Origin: Burkholderia multivorans ATCC BAA-247
Lineage (GTDB): Bacteria; Pseudomonadota; Gammaproteobacteria; Burkholderiales; Burkholderiaceae
Assembly (NCBI RefSeq): GCF_000959525.1
Contig: NZ_CP009831.1
Span: 620,001-684,000 of the forward strand
Direction: 5' to 3'
Length of the DNA: 64,000 bases
Both the position numbers and the translations under genes were made by a program. Shown piece by piece: positions 27,567 through 35,233 of this stretch. The notes beneath the pieces are model-generated. The model was given only the letters and a program-made list of their open reading frames with translations. It was not told where the DNA came from and ran no database searches. The stretch's first letter is position 1. Each line of letters begins with the position of its first letter.

Positions 27567-29150
27567 ATGTCCCCCGTGTCGGCATTCAAGCTGATTCTGT
27601 TGTCATTCCTTGCGATCGTTGCGCTCGAATACGCGGCGAAGCGGCTGCGGCTGCCGCCGGCGGCCGCGCTGCTGGTCGGCGGCATCGGCATCGCGTTCAT
27701 TCCGGGCCTGCCGCCGATCAACCTCGATCCCGACCTCGTGCTCGTCGTGTTCCTGCCGCCGCTGCTGATGGACGGCGCGTACTTCTCGGTATGGCAGGAG
27801 TTCAAGCGCAATGTCGGCGGGATTCTGCTGCTCGCGATCGGCGCGGTCGCGTTCACGACGTTCGCGGTCGGCGTTGCCGTCCACTGGGCCGTGCCGTCGC
27901 TGCCGTGGGCCGCGTGTTTCGCGCTCGGCGCGATCGTCTCGCCGCCCGACGCGGTGGCGGCGAAAGCGGTGCTCGAGCGCGTCGCGCTGCCGCGCCGGCT
28001 GATGGTGCTGCTCGAAGGCGAAAGCCTGCTGAACGACGCGGCGGGGCTCGTGCTGTTCCGCTTCGCGGTGGCCGCCGCGCTGACCGGCGCGTTCAGCCTG
28101 CAGCATGCGGTGGTCGGCTTCGCGGAGCTCGGGCTCGGCGGCGTCGTGGTCGGCTTCGTGATCGGCCGGCTCGTCGTGTGGTTCCTGAAGCTGCTCGACG
28201 ACGACTATCTCGTGATCACCGTCGCGGTGCTCGCCGGCTGGATCGCCTATATCGCGGGCGAAATGGTCGAGGTGTCGGGCGTGATCGCGACCGTCACGGC
28301 CGGCATGATCGTCGGCTGGCATCAGCACGAGGTGTTTTCCGCGGCGGTGCGCACGCGCGGCACGGCGTTCTGGCAGGTGATCGTGTTCCTGCTCGAGGCG
28401 CTCGTGTTCGTGCTGATCGGCCTGTCGCTGCGCGGCGCGATGCTGCGGCTCGGCGGCCTCGACCAGGTGCTCGCGACGATGCTGCCGCCGGTCGGCGCGG
28501 TACTGGCCGCGGTCGTGCTGTCGCGCTTCGTCTGGATCTATGCGGTCGAAGCGCTGAAATGGCCGGTGCGCGGCATCATGCGGCGCGGCGACGGGCCCGA
28601 CTGGAAAGCGGCGACCGTGATGAGCTGGGCCGGGATGCGTGGCGTCGTCACGCTCGCGATCGCGCTGTCGTTGCCGGACGCGATGCCGGGCCGCGACGTG
28701 ATTCTCGTCGCCGCCTTCGCGGTGATTCTCGTGACGGTACTGCTGCAGGGCACGACGATCGGGCCGCTGATCCGGCTGCTGCGGCTGCCGCAGCGCCACG
28801 AGCGCGCCGCGCACCACCTGAGCGAGCCGCAGGCGTGGGCACGCGTCGAGGCCGCGCAGCTCGCGGCGATCCAGCCGCTCGTGCGCGACGAGAACGGGGT
28901 CGTGATCCATCCGCGGCTGCTCGAACAGTACACGTACCGCGCGGCGCTGACCGAGCGGCTGAAGGACGAGCCCGAGTTCCCCGCCAGCGCACGCACCGCG
29001 CACTACGACGTCGTGCTGGCCGCGATCGCGGCCGGTCGCGCGGAACTGCTGCGCCTGCATCGCACGGACCGCATCCACGACGAGATGCTGCATGCGCTCG
29101 AACGCGATCTCGACCTGCAGGAAGTGGCCGCCTATCACGCGCGCGGCTGA
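27567..29150 (+). CDS. CPA1-family Na+/H+ antiporter
   Basis: 527 aa polytopic inner-membrane cation/proton antiporter. About twelve hydrophobic helices span residues 5-400, including the ion-path motif FALGAIVSPPDAVAAKAVLERVALPRRLMVLLEGESLLNDAAGLVLFRFA and WAGMRGVVTLAIALSLP. A roughly 120-residue cytoplasmic tail ends at YHARG, as in NhaP/YjcE-like bacterial antiporters. It stands alone between a strong upstream terminator and a 420-base gap. CTCGAGAGG provides a ribosome site. Likely Na+ or K+ extrusion and pH homeostasis. Confidence 0.9.
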   Translation: MSPVSAFKLILLSFLAIVALEYAAKRLRLPPAAALLVGGIGIAFIPGLPPINLDPDLVLVVFLPPLLMDGAYFSVWQEFKRNVGGILLLAIGAVAFTTFAVGVAVHWAVPSLPWAACFALGAIVSPPDAVAAKAVLERVALPRRLMVLLEGESLLNDAAGLVLFRFAVAAALTGAFSLQHAVVGFAELGLGGVVVGFVIGRLVVWFLKLLDDDYLVITVAVLAGWIAYIAGEMVEVSGVIATVTAGMIVGWHQHEVFSAAVRTRGTAFWQVIVFLLEALVFVLIGLSLRGAMLRLGGLDQVLATMLPPVGAVLAAVVLSRFVWIYAVEALKWPVRGIMRRGDGPDWKAATVMSWAGMRGVVTLAIALSLPDAMPGRDVILVAAFAVILVTVLLQGTTIGPLIRLLRLPQRHERAAHHLSEPQAWARVEAAQLAAIQPLVRDENGVVIHPRLLEQYTYRAALTERLKDEPEFPASARTAHYDVVLAAIAAGRAELLRLHRTDRIHDEMLHALERDLDLQEVAAYHARG

Positions 29151-29344
29151 TTTGCCCTCGGACGCACGCGCCGTTGCGGCTGGACCTCGGGGCGCCCGTG
29201 CGCCGCGCCCGCCGCGTGGCGTGCCGGGCGCTCGTCGGTCGCCCGCGACGGCGGCCCGTGCGCCCAGTCGCACCGCCCGCCGCACACGCGCGCCGGCGAT
29301 CCGGAAATGATCCGATTTATTCGATTCCGACTGCTTCCGCTCAT

Positions 29345-29374
29345 TTGACAAAGCTGAATCATTCCGAGATAGAT
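29345..29374 (+). promoter_or_regulatory. Putative sigma-70 promoter of the receiver-kinase gene
   Basis: A perfect TTGACA -35 and a moderate ATAGAT -10 with 18-base spacing stand about 225 bases upstream of the start, which would give a leader of about 190 bases. Inferred from consensus only. Confidence 0.4.
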
Positions 29375-29445
29375 GCTGTGCTCTAATTTCATTTAGAATC
29401 AGCCGGTTATGTTTATTGAGAGAAAGTGTGCGGAGGTAATACGGG

Positions 29446-29481
29446 CGTCGACGGGGAAAATCGACGACCGAAAGCCCCGTC
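29446..29481 (+). ncRNA. Candidate pseudoknot in the wsp leader
   Basis: CGTCGA (29446-29451) pairs with TCGACG (29461-29466). The enclosed loop CGGGG (29452-29456) can pair with CCCCG (29475-29479), giving an H-type pseudoknot with an AAAA linker. GC-rich GGCC repeats follow. It is unlike the published c-di-GMP-I consensus. A chance structure in GC-rich DNA is possible. Confidence 0.3.
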
Positions 29482-29570
29482 CACCAAGGCCGGCGGGCCA
29501 GGCTGGCGAAATCGGGCGGCATTTTCCGTCCGAAAAATAAGATAGCGTCCAGGTCGGATAAACAACGTAT

Positions 29571-30704
29571 ATGAAAGAATCGATTGGAGATTCGGCATTT
29601 GAAACGGTATTTATGAAAGAATCGAGCGGTGAAAGCGCGTCGGATTGTCTCCAATCCGGTTTATCGGTGCTGCTCGTCGACGATCAGCCGTTCGTCGGCG
29701 AGGTGATCCGTCGCGCGCTGCGCAGCGAACACGACATCGACCTGCATGTGTGCACCGACGCGCACCGGGCACTGACGGTCGCGCGCGACGTGAAACCCAC
29801 GGTGATCCTGCAGGATCTCGTGATGCCCGAGATCGACGGGCTCGATCTCGTGCGCGCGTGGCGCGCGGACGCCGACACGGCGCGCGTGCCGATCATCGTG
29901 CTGTCGGCGAAGGAGGAGCCGATCGTCAAGCGCGAAGCGTTCATCGCCGGCGCGAACGACTATCTGGTGAAGCTGCCGGACGCGATGGAGCTGACGGCGC
30001 GGATCCGCTATCACTCGAATTCATACCTGATGTCGCGGCAGCGCGACGAGGCGCTCGACTTTCTGTCGCACGACATGCGCTCGCCGCAGACCTCGATTCT
30101 GGCGCTGCTCGACGTCTATCGCGCCGAGCACGGCGACATGCCGGCGATCATGGAACGCATTGCCGGCCATGCGCGGCGTGCGCTCGCGCTCGCCGACGGC
30201 TTCATTCATCTGACGCGTGCGCAGTCGGAACGGCGCGCGCACGAACTCGTGAGCCTCAACGAGATCGTGCTCGATGCGGCCGACCAGTTGTGGGAGAAGG
30301 CGAACGGCTTCGGCAGCCGCGTCGTCGCGCACGTGCCCGACACGGATTGCGTGACGATGGGCGATCGCATGATGCTGACGCGCGCGGTCGCGAACCTGAT
30401 CGACAACGCGCTGAAATACGGTCCGGCCGGCACCGACGTGCACTGCACGCTCGCGGCCGACGACGGCGCGTGGCTGATCGGCGTCGAGGACGCCGGCCGC
30501 GGCATCGCGCCCGAGCAGCGCGCGGCCGCGACCGAGTCGTTCGTGCGGCTCGAATCTGCGCACGGCGCCGCGCGCAGCGGATTCGGGCTCGGGCTCGCGT
30601 TCGTGCGCGCGACCGCCGCGCGGCATCGCGGCCAGATCCTGATGCGCAATTCGGCGCGCGGCTTCATGGTCGCGCTGCGCCTGCCTGCGCAAGCGCAGCG
30701 GTGA
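29571..30704 (+). CDS. Soluble receiver-histidine kinase hybrid upstream of the wsp genes (WspHRR-like)
   Basis: 377 aa cytoplasmic signalling protein. The N-terminal receiver domain (about 32-150) has acidic residues VDD and phospho-acceptor D82 in ILQDLVMPEIDG. The linked kinase has its H-box FLSHDMRSPQTS with H167, the N-box NLIDNALKYG with N279, and GxG ATP-binding motifs (DAGRGIAP, GFGLGLAF). There are no membrane segments. It immediately precedes a full wsp operon and matches the hybrid kinase reported beside B. cenocepacia wsp genes, which lack wspR. The first 45 bases are partly duplicated, so starts at 29571 or 29613 are both possible. It could accept phosphate from the WspE-like kinase and relay it; that is inference. 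Confidence 0.85.
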   Translation: MKESIGDSAFETVFMKESSGESASDCLQSGLSVLLVDDQPFVGEVIRRALRSEHDIDLHVCTDAHRALTVARDVKPTVILQDLVMPEIDGLDLVRAWRADADTARVPIIVLSAKEEPIVKREAFIAGANDYLVKLPDAMELTARIRYHSNSYLMSRQRDEALDFLSHDMRSPQTSILALLDVYRAEHGDMPAIMERIAGHARRALALADGFIHLTRAQSERRAHELVSLNEIVLDAADQLWEKANGFGSRVVAHVPDTDCVTMGDRMMLTRAVANLIDNALKYGPAGTDVHCTLAADDGAWLIGVEDAGRGIAPEQRAAATESFVRLESAHGAARSGFGLGLAFVRATAARHRGQILMRNSARGFMVALRLPAQAQR

Positions 30705-30749
30705 TGGACGGGCGCGGCCTGCCGATGCCGTGCCGACCCCGATGCGTTC

Positions 30750-30790
30750 CCGGCGTGCCCAGCGGCGCGCCGGCGAGCGCGGATTTTTTT
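30750..30790 (+). terminator. Weak terminator-like hairpin between the receiver-kinase and wspA
   Basis: CCGGCGTGC pairs with GCGCGCCGG (one G-T pair) and a seven-T run follows ten bases later. The distance from stem to T-run makes it imperfect; it may reduce read-through into wspA. Confidence 0.35.
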
Positions 30791-30821
30791 CAACGCAGTT
30801 ATCAGAAAGCCCATAACCAAC

Positions 30822-32498
30822 ATGGCCACCGTGACGCCCCGCGCGACCAATGAAAGCCTGCCCCCGACGATCGGCGCCGTGCGGCTGACGCTCGGCAACC
30901 GCATCCTGCTCAGCTTCGGCGTGCTGTTCGTGCTGATGCTCGTGACTGCCGGCGTGTCTTACGAGCGCCTGCGCGCGATCAACACGGAAGCCGTCAGCAT
31001 CGAGCGCGACTCGCTGCCCGGCGTCTATCTCGCGGCGTCGCTGCGCGGCTCCGTCAACGAGACGTTCATGGCGCTGCAGCAGGCGACCTTCGTCGATACG
31101 GATAGCGAATCCGTGCATCGCGATCTCGCGCGCGTCGCCGACGCGACGAAGCAGATCGACACGCTGTCGGCCGACTATCAGGCCACGACGTTCCGCGACG
31201 ACGATCGCGCGCGCTTCGTCACCTTCCGCGCGGCGTACGACCGTTATCTGCCGCTGCTGAACGACGCCGCGCAGAAAAGCCGGCTGTCGCGCGACGATGC
31301 GGTCGCCGCCTACGCGAAGGTGCTGCCGGCATGGACGGAGACGGTCCGCTACGCCAATACGCTCGTGCAGGAGAACCGCAAGTTCGCGGACGAATCGGCC
31401 AAGCAGATCCGCAACTCGGTGCAGGACACCGAGATCGTGCTCGCGGCCGCGCTCGGGATCGTGCTGCTGTCCGCGCTCGCGCTCGGCTACGGCCTGTACC
31501 GGACGATCACCGTGCCGATGGCGCGGCTCGTCGAGGTGCACGACGTGATGCGCACCGGCAATCTGACGCAGCGCCTGAACCTGAAGCGGCGCGACGAGTT
31601 CGGCACGCTCGAGACCGGTTTCAACCGGATGGCGGACGAGCTGACGGAGCTCGTCGCGCGCGCGCAGCAGTCGTCGCTGCAGGTGACGACGTCGGTGGCC
31701 GAGATCGCCGCGACGTCGCGCGAGCAGCAGGCGACCGCGAACGAGACGGCAGCGACCACGACCGAGATCGGCGCGACGTCGCGCGAGATCTTCGCGACGT
31801 CGCGCGATCTGCTGCGCACGATGAACGAAGTGGCCGGCGTCGCCGAGCAGTCGGCGACGCTCGCGGGCGTGAGCCAGAGCGGGCTCACGCGGATGGGCGA
31901 GACGATGCGCAGCGTGATGGACGCGGCCGGCTCGGTGAACGCGAAGCTCGCGATCCTCAACGAGAAGGCGCTCAACATCAACCAGGTCGTCGCGACGATC
32001 ACCAAGGTCGCCGATCAGACGAACCTGCTGTCGCTGAACGCGGCGATCGAAGCGGAGAAGGCCGGCGAATACGGGCGCGGCTTCGCGGTCGTCGCGACCG
32101 AGATTCGGCGCCTGGCCGACCAGACCGCGGTCGCGACCTACGACATCGAGCAGACGGTGAAGGAAATCCAGTCGGCGGTGTCGGCCGGCGTGATGGGGAT
32201 GGACAAGTTCTCCGAAGAAGTGCGGCGCGGGATGCTCGACGTGCAGCAGGTCGGCGGACAGCTGTCGCAGATCATCGCCGAAGTGCAGACGCTCGCGCCG
32301 CGCTTCCAGATGGTCAACGAAGGCATGCAGACGCAGGCGAACGGCGCCGAGCAGATCACGCAGGCGCTGTCGCAGCTGTCGGAGGCCGCGCAGCAGACGG
32401 CCGAGTCGCTGCGTCAGTCGTCGCAGGCGATCGACGACCTGACGCTCGTCGCAAACCAGCTGCGCACGAGCGTGTCGCGCTTCAAGGTCGACGCGTGA
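30822..32498 (+). CDS. wspA: Methyl-accepting chemoreceptor of the Wsp system
   Basis: 558 aa membrane receptor. TM1 (about 27-46), a periplasmic four-helix-bundle sensor (about 47-202), TM2 (about 204-225), HAMP ([31 protein letters not shown]), then the signalling coiled coil with the conserved hairpin tip [37 protein letters not shown]. In Pseudomonas WspA clusters on surfaces and activates WspE. Its stop overlaps the next gene by 4 bases (GTGA). The start has only a weak ribosome site. Confidence 0.92.
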   Translation: MATVTPRATNESLPPTIGAVRLTLGNRILLSFGVLFVLMLVTAGVSYERLRAINTEAVSIERDSLPGVYLAASLRGSVNETFMALQQATFVDTDSESVHRDLARVADATKQIDTLSADYQATTFRDDDRARFVTFRAAYDRYLPLLNDAAQKSRLSRDDAVAAYAKVLPAWTETVRYANTLVQENRKFADESAKQIRNSVQDTEIVLAAALGIVLLSALALGYGLYRTITVPMARLVEVHDVMRTGNLTQRLNLKRRDEFGTLETGFNRMADELTELVARAQQSSLQVTTSVAEIAATSREQQATANETAATTTEIGATSREIFATSRDLLRTMNEVAGVAEQSATLAGVSQSGLTRMGETMRSVMDAAGSVNAKLAILNEKALNINQVVATITKVADQTNLLSLNAAIEAEKAGEYGRGFAVVATEIRRLADQTAVATYDIEQTVKEIQSAVSAGVMGMDKFSEEVRRGMLDVQQVGGQLSQIIAEVQTLAPRFQMVNEGMQTQANGAEQITQALSQLSEAAQQTAESLRQSSQAIDDLTLVANQLRTSVSRFKVDA

Positions 32499-33007
32499 CG
32501 CGCGCGGAATCGCAGAGCGGCGCACACGCGCTGTTCCTGATGTTCGAGCTCGACGGCGAACGCTACGCGCTCGACGCGGCCGGCATCGACGCGGTGCTGC
32601 CGCTCGCGACCGCGAAGGCCGTACCGGGCGCGCCGGACTGGATCGCCGGGCTGCTGATCCACGACGGCGAGCCGGTGCCGGTGATCGACGTGCCGATGCT
32701 CGCGCTCGGGCGGCGCGCGCATGCGCTGCGCTCGACGCGGCTCGTGATGGTCCGCTATCGCGGCGCGGCGGCCGATGGCGGGCGCCGCGTCGGGCTGATC
32801 GTCGAGCGCGCGACGCAGACGATGCGGATCGACCGCGCGGCGTTTCGCGCCAGCGGCATGGCGACGCCGCGCACGCGCTGGCTCGGCAGCGTCGCGAGCA
32901 CGCGCGACGGCATCGTGCAGCTCGTGTCCGTCGCCGATCTGCTCGACGACGTCGCGCGCCTGCATCTGTTCGACGGCCTGTCGGGCCGCGAGGGGGACTC
33001 CGCATGA
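32495..33007 (+). CDS. wspB: CheW-like scaffold protein (WspB position)
   Basis: 170 aa CheW-domain adaptor coupling receptor to kinase. It reads as [60 protein letters not shown], a classic CheW fold. The start is GTG at 32495, overlapping the receptor stop by 4 bases; its own stop overlaps the next ATG by 4 bases. No further domains. First of two CheW genes in the operon, as in Pseudomonas wspB/wspD. Confidence 0.9.
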   Translation: MTRAESQSGAHALFLMFELDGERYALDAAGIDAVLPLATAKAVPGAPDWIAGLLIHDGEPVPVIDVPMLALGRRAHALRSTRLVMVRYRGAAADGGRRVGLIVERATQTMRIDRAAFRASGMATPRTRWLGSVASTRDGIVQLVSVADLLDDVARLHLFDGLSGREGDSA

Positions 33008-34443
33008 GAGATTTCGATTCGCGCTTTCGCGGCTGGCTGCTGCGCGAGACGGGCATCGACCCCGATTCGCTCGGCAACGACTTCCTGATCCGCGCCGTGA
33101 CCGAGCGCGTGCACGCATTGCTGGCGGCGGACGGCGAACGGCTGCCGTCGTCGGTGCGGCCGCCCGTGACGCCCGAGGCGCTTGACGCGTACTGGCAGCG
33201 GCTCAACGGCTGCGCCGACGAGCGGCGCGCGCTGATCGAGCTGTTCGTCGTGCCGGAGACGTGGTTCTTCCGCGATCGCGAGGCGTTCGCGACCGTCGCG
33301 CGGCTCGCGGTGCAGCGCGTCGCCGCGTCGCCGTCGCGCGTCGTGCGCGTGTTGAGCGCGCCGTGCTCGACCGGCGAGGAACCGTATTCGGTCGCGATGG
33401 CGCTGCTCGACGCTGGCCTCGAACCCGACGACTTCGCGATCGACGCGATCGATCTGAGCGCGCGTGCGATCGAGCATGCGCGCGCCGGCAGCTATGGCCG
33501 CAACGCGTTTCGCGGCACGTCGACCGACTTCCGTGCGCGCTATTTCACGCCGGCCGCGGACGGCTGGCTGCTCGACGAGCGCGTGCGCGCGTGCGTGCAG
33601 TTTCGTCAGGCCAATCTCGTCGAGCCGTTGACGGACACCGGCATCCGCTACGACTTCGTGTTCTGCCGCAACGTGCTGATCTATTTCGATCGCGAGGTGC
33701 AGGATCGGGTGATCCGTTCGCTCGACGCGTGCATGACCGAGGACGGGATGCTGTTCGTCGGGCCTGCCGAAACGGGCGTCGCGATGCGGCACGGCATGCG
33801 TTCCGCGCGGATTCCGCTCGCGTTCGCGTTTCATCGCGAACGTTCGGGCGCCGCCGCGGACGGCTGCGCAACGCGGCGCACAATGCCGATGCCGGCGGCC
33901 GCGCCGTATCGCCGCGCGGAGCGTTTTGCACCCGCGCCGTCCGCCTGGAGCGAGCCGGCGCCGCTCGCGTTCGCGGCGCCGGCCGTACCGATCGGCGGCT
34001 TGGCGGCCGTACATGCGGTCGATGTCGACACGGCGATGGCGGACGGGCCGGCCGTCGCCCGCCCGCGCGCGGCGGACTTGCCCGCGCCGGCGCGGCCGGT
34101 TGCGGCGATGCCCGTGACCGACACGCCGGCCGACGACGCGCACACGCCGACGCTCGAGGATGCGCAGGCGCTCGCGAATGCGGGCGCGTTCGACGAGGCC
34201 GAGCGCGTGCTCGCGCAGTTTTCCGCGCGCGTCGGCCCGCATGCGGACGCGTTCTACCTGCTCGGGCTGATCGCCGACGCGCGCGGCCGCGCGGCCGACG
34301 CGAGCGACTTCTACCGGAAGGCGCTGTATCTGAGGCCGACGCATCACGAGGCGCTGACGCATCTCGCGACGCTGCTCGACGCGGGCGGCGATCGCGCCGG
34401 CGCGCAATGGCTGCTCGAGCGCGCGCGGCGCTCGGCCGGCTAA
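33004..34443 (+). CDS. wspC: CheR-type receptor methyltransferase with C-terminal TPR region
   Basis: 479 aa SAM-dependent methyltransferase that methylates the receptor. The N-terminal CheR helical domain is followed by the SAM-binding motif VLSAPCSTGEEPYSVAMALLDAG (about 117-139) and YDFVFCRNVLIYFDREVQDRVIRSL. A Pro/Ala-rich linker (about 275-375) leads to TPR-like repeats (ANAGAFDEAERVLAQF, ADAFYLLGLIADARGRAADASDFYRKALYLRPTHHEALTHLATLLD), as in WspC. The opposing methylesterase is encoded at 37527. Confidence 0.92.
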   Translation: MRDFDSRFRGWLLRETGIDPDSLGNDFLIRAVTERVHALLAADGERLPSSVRPPVTPEALDAYWQRLNGCADERRALIELFVVPETWFFRDREAFATVARLAVQRVAASPSRVVRVLSAPCSTGEEPYSVAMALLDAGLEPDDFAIDAIDLSARAIEHARAGSYGRNAFRGTSTDFRARYFTPAADGWLLDERVRACVQFRQANLVEPLTDTGIRYDFVFCRNVLIYFDREVQDRVIRSLDACMTEDGMLFVGPAETGVAMRHGMRSARIPLAFAFHRERSGAAADGCATRRTMPMPAAAPYRRAERFAPAPSAWSEPAPLAFAAPAVPIGGLAAVHAVDVDTAMADGPAVARPRAADLPAPARPVAAMPVTDTPADDAHTPTLEDAQALANAGAFDEAERVLAQFSARVGPHADAFYLLGLIADARGRAADASDFYRKALYLRPTHHEALTHLATLLDAGGDRAGAQWLLERARRSAG

Positions 34444-34489
34444 AACGAATACGGGTTCGGAGACCGATACCCGATGACCAGGGGAAACA

Positions 34490-35233
34490 ATGAACCGCGA
34501 CGCCGCTGCCACTGACGACACGACGATCGACGTCGACGATTGCTGGAACCGGATCGGCACGCTCGGCGATCGCTCGTGCGAGCGGCTCGCCGACTGCCTG
34601 CGTTGCCTGAACTGTCCGGTCTACGCGTATCACGCGGCGAAACTGCTCGAGCGTCCGCTCGGCCGCGCGGAGATGGCCGAGGCCGCGCAGCGGATGCGCG
34701 CGTCCGACGTCGCGCATGCGCCGCGCGACGGCGCCGACACGCGCGACGCGGCGCTCGCGTTTCGCGTCGCCGACGAATGGCTCGCGCTGCCGATTCGCGT
34801 GCTGCGCGAGATCGCCGGCACGCGGCCGATCCATTCGCTGCCGCACCGCCGTCATCCGGCCGTGCGCGGCGTCGTGAACGTTCGCGGCACGCTGCGCATC
34901 GCGATCTCGATCGGCGCGCTGCTCGGCCTCGATGCCGGCGGCGCCGAGCGCAGCCGCGGCGACGGCCGTACCGATGGCCGCACCGACGGCCGCACCGATG
35001 GGCGCTTTACGCGGCTGCTCGTCGCCGCGCATCACGGCGAGCCGGTCGTATTCCCGGTCGACGAAGTCGAAGGCGTGCTGCGCTTCGGCGCATCGGACTG
35101 GGTGCCCGTACCGGCGACGGTCGGCCGCGCGAGCGCGGGCCTGTCGCGCGGCGTGCTGTCGTGGCGCGGCAAGTCCGTCGGCCTGCTCGACGACGATCGG
35201 CTGTTCGACGCCGTCACGCGGAGCATGCGATGA
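34490..35233 (+). CDS. wspD: CheW-like scaffold protein (WspD position) with a tandem-repeat linker
   Basis: 247 aa CheW-family adaptor. An N-terminal extension includes LADCLRCLNCPVYAYHAAKLLERPLGRAEM, with a CxxC motif seen in WspD-type proteins. The CheW domain then begins ALAFRVADEWLALPIRVLREIAGTRPIHSLPHRRHPAVRGVVNVRGTLRIAI. It is interrupted by a DGRT repeat (about 158-172) encoded by a 12-base tandem repeat, a probable slippage site in a surface loop. It overlaps the CheA gene by 4 bases. Confidence 0.9.
   Translation: MNRDAAATDDTTIDVDDCWNRIGTLGDRSCERLADCLRCLNCPVYAYHAAKLLERPLGRAEMAEAAQRMRASDVAHAPRDGADTRDAALAFRVADEWLALPIRVLREIAGTRPIHSLPHRRHPAVRGVVNVRGTLRIAISIGALLGLDAGGAERSRGDGRTDGRTDGRTDGRFTRLLVAAHHGEPVVFPVDEVEGVLRFGASDWVPVPATVGRASAGLSRGVLSWRGKSVGLLDDDRLFDAVTRSMR
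34961..35005 (+). repeat. 12-base tandem repeat inside wspD
   Basis: GAYGGCCGYACC is repeated three times in full and once in part, encoding DGRT-DGRT-DGRT-DGR. Twelve bases is four codons, so copy-number change would keep the frame and only vary loop length. Confidence 0.85.

Larger units (their letters stand above)
29151..29570. other. Upstream region of the wsp cluster with promoter-like and structured elements
   Basis: 420 bases without a gene. The first 140 are GC-rich; from about 29300 it turns AT-rich. TTGACA (29345-29350) followed after 18 bases by ATAGAT is a plausible sigma-70 promoter. Downstream, 29441-29520 can form overlapping stems (listed separately). No ribosome site is obvious before either candidate start of the next gene. 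Confidence 0.5.

Noticed and set aside
29441-29570. c-di-GMP-I riboswitch upstream of the wsp genes
   Set aside because: The conserved GGCAAACC-like segment and the tetraloop-receptor pattern are absent; only a generic structured leader can be claimed.
30021-33206. A 1061-codon open frame on the minus strand opposite the receptor, CheW and receiver-kinase genes
   Set aside because: It is the antisense shadow of high-GC coding sequence: Arg/Ala/His-rich, no domain, and it covers several well-supported genes on the plus strand.
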